From assembly GCA_016927155.1 (NCBI GenBank), contig JAFGNE010000013.1, positions 1 to 5,381 on the forward strand: DNA of 5,381 nt, read 5' to 3'. Positions 1 through 4,435 of the stretch are shown here, one piece after another (the first letter of the stretch is position 1; every line of letters begins with the position of its first letter). A model generated the notes under the pieces. The model made no database searches, had not been told where the DNA came from, and saw nothing but the letters and a program-made list of their open reading frames with translations. Position numbers and translations under genes: made by a program. Source of the stretch: Candidatus Peregrinibacteria bacterium. Lineage in GTDB: Bacteria > Patescibacteriota > Gracilibacteria > UM-FILTER-43-11.

Positions 1-118
1 CTGGACTATTGATTAAATACCCGGAATCACGCCAATAGGTCATGCGGATATTGAAACCTATCCTGGAGCCCGACCGGATTTACAGCCTGAGCGGCGATGG
101 CATCCAGGAACCCCTTAA
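1..118. other. Left-edge stretch with no supported gene
   Basis: This stretch lies beyond the queA stop codon. On the minus strand one frame is open from base 79 to the window edge, with an ATG at 43-41 giving MTYWRDSGYLINSP. On the plus strand a frame open from the edge ends at a TAG at 36-38, with last residues YPESRQ. Either could be the tip of a real neighbour: a co-directional gene downstream of queA, or a gene converging on it. Both are too short to judge and neither has a ribosome binding site or a motif I recognise. A 7-bp perfect inverted repeat (TCCTGGA at 61-67, TCCAGGA at 103-109) surrounds a 35-base loop without a T-run, so it is not a convincing terminator. Confidence 0.3.
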
Positions 119-1132
119 TTAAGCGATCCACATCGAATCCCCGAAACTAAAAAAACGGTAATTTTCTCTTTTGGCGGTTTCGTAAGCCTCCAGAACAAAT
201 TCCCGTCCCGCGAACGCGCTCACGAGCATGATGAGCGTGCTTTTCGGCACATGAAAATTAGTGATGATCTCATCAACGAAATTCCATTTGTAGCCCGGAT
301 AGATAAAAATGCCGGTTTCGCCGGATTTTGGATGGAGGATGCCCTTCGCGCCAGCGCAGGACTCAAGGACACGGACAGAAGTGGTGCCCACCGCCACGAT
401 TTTTTTACCTTCCTGTTTTGCCCTGTTCAGGCGGGCGGCGACATCGGGAGACAGGCTAAACCATTCGCTGTGCATTTTGTGTTCTTCAATATTTTCGGCT
501 TTAACGGGCTGAAAAGTGCCCAAACCGACATGGAGCGTGATGAATTCCGTTGAAATGCCCTTGGCCTTCAGGCCGGCAAAAACATCCTCAGTGAAATGGA
601 AACCGGCAGTTGGCGCGGCCACGGAGCCTTCGGTTTTCGCATAAATGGTCTGGTACCGCTGCGGATCTTTCACTTCTTCTTTGATGTAGGGAGGCGTGGG
701 CGTGTGGCCATGCCGTTTTAGATAAGCATTAAAATTGGCGCAATCGAATTGGATGACGCGCACGCCATTCTCAAGGACGCGCTTGATATGGAACGTCAAT
801 TCCGGATCAACCTGGACGGTGGCTTTGGCCTGTAATTTTTCGCCTGGACGGACCAGGCATTCCCAGCTCTCTCCGCCCGCGGGTTTGATAAGGAGTATTT
901 CCCCTTTGCCATTGCCCAGCTTAAAAACCAGGCGCGCGGGAATGACGCGGGATTCATTAAAAACCAGTATGGAATCGGGATTAAGAAGCTCCGGCAGCTC
1001 GAAAAACCGGCGGTGGGCGATTGAATATCCCGACCGGTTAAGGACCATCAGCCGCGATTCGTCACGGACCACCAGGGGCCGCTGGGCAATAAATTCCCTG
1101 GGGAGATGGTAATCAAAATCAGATAGCTTCAT
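119..1132 (-). CDS. queA: S-adenosylmethionine:tRNA ribosyltransferase-isomerase (QueA)
   Basis: QueA transfers and isomerises the ribosyl part of S-adenosylmethionine onto the 7-aminomethyl-7-deazaguanine (preQ1) base at tRNA position 34. This makes epoxyqueuosine, the penultimate step of queuosine synthesis, and takes place in the cytoplasm. The 337-residue length is normal for the family and the landmark motifs run end to end: KLSDFDYHLPREFIAQ (2-17), FNESRVIPARL (58-68), GHTPTPPYI (142-150), YQTIYAK followed by GSVAAPTAGFHFT (160-181), HVGLGTFQPV (201-210), MHSEWF (220-225), VGTTSVRVLES (248-258) and the C-terminal block FIYPGY to TNFHVPKSTLIMLVSAF (276-307), closing with YRFFSFGD. The start is the first Met and gives the canonical MKLSDFDY N-terminus; no Shine-Dalgarno precedes it, only a T-run and a large hairpin. 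It is the last gene of the minus-strand block. No other queuosine gene (tgt, queG/queH or the queCDEF set) is in view. Nothing appears truncated. Confidence 0.97.
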   Translation of the reverse strand: MKLSDFDYHLPREFIAQRPLVVRDESRLMVLNRSGYSIAHRRFFELPELLNPDSILVFNESRVIPARLVFKLGNGKGEILLIKPAGGESWECLVRPGEKLQAKATVQVDPELTFHIKRVLENGVRVIQFDCANFNAYLKRHGHTPTPPYIKEEVKDPQRYQTIYAKTEGSVAAPTAGFHFTEDVFAGLKAKGISTEFITLHVGLGTFQPVKAENIEEHKMHSEWFSLSPDVAARLNRAKQEGKKIVAVGTTSVRVLESCAGAKGILHPKSGETGIFIYPGYKWNFVDEIITNFHVPKSTLIMLVSAFAGREFVLEAYETAKRENYRFFSFGDSMWIA

Positions 1133-1135
1133 ACG

Positions 1136-1199
1136 AAAAATGCGGAGTGCCGGATACGGAGCGCGGAGCCAATCCGCTCACAGTACCCTGCACTCCGCA
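1136..1199 (-). terminator. Terminator- or attenuator-like hairpin between rplY and queA
   Basis: Read on the minus strand, TGCGGAGTGC (1199-1190) pairs perfectly with GCACTCCGCA (1150-1141) and is followed at once by five Ts (1140-1136). The stem continues inside: GGGTAC (1188-1183) pairs with GTATCC (1157-1152) with one G-U, and GAG and CGGA near the tip can pair with CTC and TCCG. About 23 pairs are possible in 59 bases. A GC-rich stem plus T-run downstream of the rplY stop fits a Rho-independent terminator, but the T-run ends only 3 nt before the queA start codon. It may instead be a partial terminator or a structure that limits queA expression. The same bases are also a period-7 repeat array, so the stem could be a by-product of that repeat. 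Confidence 0.5.
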
Positions 1200-1205
1200 C
1201 TCCCT
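1141..1205. repeat. Inverted arrays of degenerate 7-bp tandem repeats
   Basis: On the plus strand 1142-1169 divides exactly into four 7-mers: GCGGAGT, GCCGGAT, ACGGAGC, GCGGAGC. On the minus strand 1205-1171 divides into five 7-mers: AGGGAGT, GCGGAGT, GCAGGGT, ACTGTGA, GCGGATT; the fourth is poor. The two arms face each other around about one base, so the element is a tandem repeat and a palindrome at once. It fills most of the 83-nt gap between rplY and queA and does not enter either coding region. Its function is unknown; it could be a mobile or slippage-generated intergenic repeat, a terminator, or a protein-binding site. Confidence 0.7.
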
Positions 1206-1215
1206 ACTATAAAAA

Positions 1216-1893
1216 TTATTTCTTCCCCTTCTTTTCCGGAGCAGCGGCTTCTTCCTTTTTGGCGCCGGCAGCCGGAGCGGTTCCTTCCGCGGGAGCAGCC
1301 CCTCCTTCCGGAACGGCAGCCGCAACAGCTATTTCTTCTTCCTTGCGCGGCGCGGTTACCGTGCAGACGTTGATTTCGGGATTATCCAGCACCTTATAGC
1401 CGGCGGGGACTTTAATGTCCTTCACTTTGATCTGGGAATGAAAATCAGCCAAACCGGCAATATCCACTTCAAGTTCATGGATAAGATCTTTCGGCAGGCA
1501 TTCGACGCGGATGGAATCCTTGCTATGGACAAATGTTCCGCCAAGCTCTTTCACCGCCGGGGCAATACCCGCAAATTTGAACGGGATGGAAGTGGTGATG
1601 GGTTTGTTCATATCGACCGCTACCAAATCCACATGCCAAATTTCATCCGTAACGGGATGATATTGCATTTCGTGCACGAGGACGGGGAATTCTTCCTTTT
1701 TTTCATTCACGAGCATGATGATGGTGCTTTTGCCGGCGGTTTTATAAGCGCGGCGGAAAGCCTGATAATCAGCGGAAAAATTGGTGTTCTCCACCCCTTT
1801 GCCGTAATACACCATAGGGACGCGCTTGGCGGCGCGGGCGGCTTTGGCCGAATCGTAAACCCCCTGGGTAACATCGAGCTTGATCGTTTCCAT
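1216..1893 (-). CDS. rplY: 50S ribosomal protein L25, CTC/TL5 long form
   Basis: L25 binds 5S rRNA in the central protuberance of the large ribosomal subunit. At 225 residues this is the long general-stress (CTC/TL5) type, not the ~95-residue enterobacterial type. Residues 1-92 are the N-terminal 5S-binding domain, with the signature VLVHEMQYHPVTDEIWHVDL at 71-90. Residues ~95-183 are the beta-rich second domain (SIPFKFAGIAPAVKELGG at 102-119; VECLPKDLIHELEVDI at 130-145). Residues ~184-225 are a low-complexity Ala/Glu/Lys/Pro tail ending in KKGKK, probably disordered. The start is set by the canonical N-terminus (METIKLDV), though no Shine-Dalgarno is present; just upstream, overlapping, is a one-codon ATG-TAA. 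It lies 17 nt after the CBS gene on the same strand, so the two are probably co-transcribed. A hairpin with a T-run follows. Confidence 0.93.
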   Translation of the reverse strand: METIKLDVTQGVYDSAKAARAAKRVPMVYYGKGVENTNFSADYQAFRRAYKTAGKSTIIMLVNEKKEEFPVLVHEMQYHPVTDEIWHVDLVAVDMNKPITTSIPFKFAGIAPAVKELGGTFVHSKDSIRVECLPKDLIHELEVDIAGLADFHSQIKVKDIKVPAGYKVLDNPEINVCTVTAPRKEEEIAVAAAVPEGGAAPAEGTAPAAGAKKEEAAAPEKKGKK

Positions 1894-1910
1894 TACATTG
1901 AGATTAAAAG

Positions 1911-2390
1911 TTAAATGGTTTTAAATTTTGCCATCTGGCGGAGGATGTCCGTACGGGTGACGATGCCCAGCAATTTCCCTTTCGCGTCAACCACGGGCAG
2001 GCGGTTGACTTTTTTCCCGGCCATCAGGCTGATGGCTTCAAGCAGTGTGGCTTTTTCGCGCACGGTGACCGGCTTTTTTGTCATCATCAGCTTGACCGTT
2101 TCCGCGCAATGGTCTTTTAAGCTCTTATTGAACTGGCGGATGTCGTCCAGGTACAAGATGCTGCCGAGAACGCTGATGGCCTTAGGGGTCTTCAGAAGGG
2201 TAAAATGGCGGATAAGGTCGCTTTCCGTCACCATCCCGATCACTTTTCCGGCCTTCGTGACAACGGGGACGCCCAAGATACCATTCCTCCTCAGGATTTT
2301 AAAGAGATTTTTCAGGGATTCGCCTTCTCTGACGGCGATTACCCGCTTGGTCATGAATTCTTTCACTGTTTTGTTGAGCATTTTTTCCAT
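1911..2390 (-). CDS. Protein with two CBS domains
   Basis: This 159-residue protein is little more than a tandem CBS (Bateman) pair. CBS 1 spans about residues 8-63 and includes GVPVVTKAGKVIGMVTESDL (40-59). CBS 2 spans about 97-154 and includes LPVVDAKGKLLGIVTRTDIL (131-150). Both keep the G-h-V-T-x-[ST]-D motif (GMVTESD, GIVTRTD) that commonly contacts the ribose-phosphate of bound adenine nucleotides. The linker ISVLGSILYLDDIRQF (72-87) is common in stand-alone bacterial CBS proteins. No catalytic, membrane or DNA-binding domain is fused, so the protein probably senses AMP, ADP, ATP or S-adenosylmethionine and acts on a partner; the target cannot be told. The start at the first Met is uncertain because codon 4 is also ATG and neither has a clear Shine-Dalgarno. 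It begins 16 nt after the 3' end of tRNA-Leu and ends 17 nt before rplY, so it is probably in their transcript. Confidence 0.9.
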   Translation of the reverse strand: MEKMLNKTVKEFMTKRVIAVREGESLKNLFKILRRNGILGVPVVTKAGKVIGMVTESDLIRHFTLLKTPKAISVLGSILYLDDIRQFNKSLKDHCAETVKLMMTKKPVTVREKATLLEAISLMAGKKVNRLPVVDAKGKLLGIVTRTDILRQMAKFKTI

Positions 2391-2406
2391 AGGAAAAAGT
2401 GTTTTT

Positions 2407-2491
2407 TGGTGCCTGGAGAGGGAATCGAACCCTCACTCCCGAGGGAACAGGATTTTAAGTCCTGCGTGTCTACCAATTCCACCATCCAGGC
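2407..2491 (-). tRNA. tRNA-Leu(UAA), CCA end encoded
   Basis: Read on the minus strand, the 85-nt gene folds as a class II tRNA. The acceptor stem is GCCTGGA/TCCAGGC (2491-2485 with 2417-2411). The D-loop carries GG in AATTGGTAGAC. The anticodon stem CAGGA/TCCTG encloses the loop CTTAAAA, giving anticodon TAA (2457-2455). A long variable arm has a CCC/GGG stem, and the T-stem GAGGG/CCCTC encloses TTCGATT. The discriminator base is A (2410) and CCA is genomically encoded (2409-2407). The long variable arm and discriminator A are leucine features. A good promoter lies about 17 nt before the transcription start region on the same strand. The CBS gene begins only 16 nt downstream, so the mature tRNA is probably cut from a longer transcript unless that gene is expressed separately. 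Confidence 0.97.
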
Positions 2492-2514
2492 CCAGCGGAT
2501 AATCAAGCCCGATT

Positions 2515-2543
2515 ATTTTAGTCAAATTCCGGCTTTTAGACAA
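2515..2543 (-). promoter_or_regulatory. Sigma-70-type promoter for tRNA-Leu and the leftward block
   Basis: On the minus strand TTGTCT (2543-2538; 4/6 to TTGACA) is followed after exactly 17 bases by TAAAAT (2520-2515; 5/6 to TATAAT). Transcription would start near 2508, leaving a leader of about 16 nt before the tRNA, a usual arrangement. No closer candidate has both boxes. TTGACT at 2526-2521 is a better -35 box alone but has no -10 partner at 16-18 bases. This is inferred from consensus only. Confidence 0.5.
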
Positions 2544-2563
2544 GTTGATTTATATTGTAGAAT
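2535..2563 (+). promoter_or_regulatory. Sigma-70-type promoter for holB
   Basis: TTTAGA (2535-2540; 4/6 to TTGACA), a 17-base spacer and TAGAAT (2558-2563; 5/6 to TATAAT) point toward holB. Transcription would start near 2570, leaving a leader of only about 12 nt, which fits the absence of a Shine-Dalgarno before the holB ATG. The -35 box overlaps the -35 box of the opposing tRNA promoter, so RNA polymerase could probably occupy only one at a time. The -35 match is modest. Confidence 0.4.
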
Positions 2564-2564
2564 A

Positions 2565-2576
2565 ATTAAGCTTAAT
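2565..2576. repeat. 12-bp perfect palindrome before holB
   Basis: ATTAAGCTTAAT is a perfect palindrome lying 5 bases before the holB start codon and across its predicted transcription start. It could be an operator for a dimeric regulator, but it is AT-rich and short enough to arise by chance. No matching second site is seen in the window. Confidence 0.35.
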
Positions 2577-2581
2577 ATCCA

Positions 2582-3526
2582 ATGATTTATAAATGGGACA
2601 TCATCGGCCATGAAACGCAGATCAGCCAGCTGGAACGGGAAATCGAAACCGGAAACATCAGCCATGCCTATTTGTTTTCCGGCCCCAAAGACGTGGGCAA
2701 ATTCAGGGTGGCCCGGATTTTCGCCAATATCCTCCAGTGCCCCCACGATTTCTGCCGCCGCTGCAAAGATTGCCAAATGATCGCGAACGGCACCCATCTT
2801 GATACCCTCTTGGTGCCGGATGACGGCAGCACCATCCATATTGATGAGGTCAGGGAGCTTATCCGGAAAACAAACCTTACGGCTCAATCACGATATCGCC
2901 TTATTGTGATCGAAAATATCGAACGCATGCCGATTGAAGCACAAAATTCTTTCCTGAAAACACTGGAAGAGCCTCCGGGAAGGACTGTTTTCCTCCTGAC
3001 CTCCACTAAAGTGAGCCAGGTGCTGCCCACAATCCTTTCCCGCGTGCGCCTTTATGAATTTTCCAACGTGGACGACCCTGTGCTGGAAACTTACCTCAGG
3101 CAAAAATTCGGGGACCACACGGACCTTTCTGAAATCATTGAAATCGCCCAGGGACGGCCGGGGCTGGCCATCCATTTGATTAAGGATCCCGTGGCATTGA
3201 GCGACCAGCGTAACGTGTACCGGCAAATCGATTTTTTCCTGAAAAAAAACGACCTGGCCCAAAAATTCCAGTTCGTGGAATCGGTTTCCAAAGGCGAAGG
3301 CGCCACCGGCAAAACCCTGGAGCTTTTCTTTGACGCTTTTTCCCGCTACCTTCGCAAACTCCTTTTTGACTATATGCGCCAAAAAGACCATCCGCTCCGT
3401 GCACGCTTCACCCTGAAAGAAATAGCGGATCTGTTTGAATCTTTGGAAAAAACAAGATACCTTATAGACAGGAACGTCAACCTGAAACTCGCCCTCGAAA
3501 ACCTCTTTCTGCAAACCGAAAAATAA
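2582..3526 (+). CDS. holB: DNA polymerase III delta prime subunit (clamp loader)
   Basis: Delta prime is the fixed (stator) subunit of the clamp loader that opens the sliding clamp on DNA. The 314-residue protein has the AAA+ layout. The N-terminus WDIIGHETQISQLEREI (5-21) is the usual GH-x-x-Q-x-x-x-L start. The P-loop region is GPKDVGKF (34-41), then a zinc module with Cys53, Cys58, Cys61 and Cys64. The Walker B region is LIVIENIERM (107-116), followed by the family-typical FLKTLEEPP (124-132) and LPTILSRV (148-155), which keeps the Ser-Arg of the SRC motif but has Val for Cys. The P-loop lacks the Ser/Thr after Lys and the Walker B acidic pair DE is EN, so ATP hydrolysis is unlikely, as in other delta prime subunits. 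These changes plus the length argue against gamma/tau (DnaX). The ATG at 2582 has no Shine-Dalgarno and a probably very short leader. Its stop overlaps the next start by one base. Confidence 0.93.
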   Translation: MIYKWDIIGHETQISQLEREIETGNISHAYLFSGPKDVGKFRVARIFANILQCPHDFCRRCKDCQMIANGTHLDTLLVPDDGSTIHIDEVRELIRKTNLTAQSRYRLIVIENIERMPIEAQNSFLKTLEEPPGRTVFLLTSTKVSQVLPTILSRVRLYEFSNVDDPVLETYLRQKFGDHTDLSEIIEIAQGRPGLAIHLIKDPVALSDQRNVYRQIDFFLKKNDLAQKFQFVESVSKGEGATGKTLELFFDAFSRYLRKLLFDYMRQKDHPLRARFTLKEIADLFESLEKTRYLIDRNVNLKLALENLFLQTEK

Positions 3527-4338
3527 TGCCCCAGCTTTATATTTTCATCGGTGCGACATTAGCCATCCTCGGTATTTTTTTGCGTAGACTGATGATCGTC
3601 CGCCAGGAGAAGAAAACGCGTTTCGAAAAAGAACTGCAAACCCATGTGAAAGAATACAAAGAAGCGGAAAAAGCTGAAATCGGAAAACGCTTCAGGGACT
3701 CTTACATGGAACAGCAGGGCAGGCAAAAATTCGACCTCGCGAAATACAACGAAGAAATAAGGAAGGCTGAAACGGCCATCGCCAAAAAACAATGGAACGC
3801 CGCCAAAAAATCCCTGATCCAAGCCTTGGCCCTTTCCCAGGACGAAATGCCGGTTTCCCTGAAACTGGCCAAAACATACCTGGAAAGCGGGGACCTGAAA
3901 AAAGCGGAATCCATTTACCGCAAGCTCCTTGAAAAAGACATCAACAATCCTGAAGTTTATGAAAATCTTGGAAAAATTTTCACCAAACAAAAAGCTTATA
4001 AGGAAGCGGTGCGCGCTTACGCCCGCGCGGTAGAACTGGATGAAAAGGACGACCAAAAATTCCTGGCCCTCGGAAAACTGTATTTTTTGCTCATGCGCTA
4101 TTCGCTGGCCGCTGAATGTTTCCGCCGTGCCGCCGAACTCAAGCCGCGCGAAGTGAATTATCTTTTTCTGCTGGCCGACGCCTGCCGCGAAGACGAGGAC
4201 TTTGAAAACGCCCTTTTTACTTACGAAAAAATCCTGACACTGGAGCCATATAATGAAAAGGCCAAAGGCGCCGCCGCGGATGTCCGCGTGAAAATCAAGG
4301 AATATGAATCCTTCTTCCGGCAGACCAAAACAACTTAA
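3526..4338 (+). CDS. Membrane-anchored TPR-repeat protein
   Basis: I cannot name this 270-residue protein, but its architecture is clear. Residues ~4-19 form one hydrophobic helix (LYIFIGATLAILGIFL) followed by a basic cluster (RRLMIVRQEKKTR); by the positive-inside rule the remainder is probably cytoplasmic. Residues ~27-85 are highly charged and probably helical or coiled coil. Residues ~77-243 hold about five tetratricopeptide repeats; the clearest start near 113 (LAKTYLESGDLKKAESIYRK), 147 (NLGKIFTKQKAYKEAVRAYA) and 181 (ALGKLYFLLMRYSLAAECFR). TPRs bind protein partners, so a scaffold or assembly role at the membrane is likely. The layout recalls LapB/YciM, but there is no C-terminal rubredoxin-like metal site. 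The start codon shares its A with the holB stop (TAATG), so translation is probably coupled; there is no Shine-Dalgarno. A functional link to the clamp loader is not shown. Confidence 0.85.
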   Translation: MPQLYIFIGATLAILGIFLRRLMIVRQEKKTRFEKELQTHVKEYKEAEKAEIGKRFRDSYMEQQGRQKFDLAKYNEEIRKAETAIAKKQWNAAKKSLIQALALSQDEMPVSLKLAKTYLESGDLKKAESIYRKLLEKDINNPEVYENLGKIFTKQKAYKEAVRAYARAVELDEKDDQKFLALGKLYFLLMRYSLAAECFRRAAELKPREVNYLFLLADACREDEDFENALFTYEKILTLEPYNEKAKGAAADVRVKIKEYESFFRQTKTT

Positions 4339-4339
4339 T

Positions 4340-4426
4340 ACTTACGACTATTAAGACTATTACGACTATAAGGACTATTGGGATGGAATTCGGAATTTTA
4401 TCGTAATAGTCGTAAAAGTCCTAACC
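4340..4426. repeat. Inverted arrays of degenerate 9-bp tandem repeats
   Basis: On the plus strand 4340-4384 divides into five 9-mers: ACTTACGAC, TATTAAGAC, TATTACGAC, TATAAGGAC, TATTGGGAT, with consensus TATTACGAC and the last one poor. On the minus strand 4426-4400 gives GGTTAGGAC, TTTTACGAC, TATTACGAT. The right arm can pair with the first three left units over about 26 positions with about five mismatches. The centre contains GGAATT twice (4385-4390 and 4392-4397). The element fills the 97-nt gap between the TPR gene and pyrF. No T-run follows either arm, so it does not look like an ordinary terminator. I see no convincing pyrF promoter in it. Confidence 0.75.
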
Positions 4427-4435
4427 AAAAAAAAT

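Noticed and set aside
1206..1211. Minus-strand TATAGT as a -10 box for queA
   Set aside because: It matches 5/6, but 17 bases upstream there is only an A/G-rich sequence with no -35 resemblance.
1133..1215. preQ1 riboswitch upstream of queA
   Set aside because: The spacer folds as a long simple hairpin from 7-bp repeats; I see no small H-type pseudoknot layout or A-rich tail typical of preQ1 riboswitches.
2394..2406. A5-GTG-T5 inverted repeat between tRNA-Leu and the CBS gene as a terminator
   Set aside because: The stem has only A-T pairs and a 3-base loop, too weak for an intrinsic terminator.
1438..2502. Plus-strand open frames of 158 and 195 residues opposite rplY and the CBS gene
   Set aside because: They are antisense to well-supported genes; the second also runs through the tRNA-Leu gene, which cannot be coding.
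2522..3514. Two long minus-strand open frames (2522-2887 and 2888-3514) lying end to end opposite holB
   Set aside because: holB is a complete, motif-rich protein across the same bases. The antisense translations show no motif and arise from its codon bias.
2582..3526. Assignment of the clamp-loader gene as dnaX (gamma/tau)
   Set aside because: The P-loop and Walker B residues needed for ATP hydrolysis are missing, and the length and C-terminus match delta prime.
4367..4372. Plus-strand TATAAG as a -10 box for pyrF
   Set aside because: It is simply one unit of the 9-bp repeat, and no -35 box lies 16-18 bases upstream.
4340..4426. CRISPR array
   Set aside because: The units are 9 bp, contiguous and degenerate, with no spacers and opposing orientation in the two arms; there are no cas genes.
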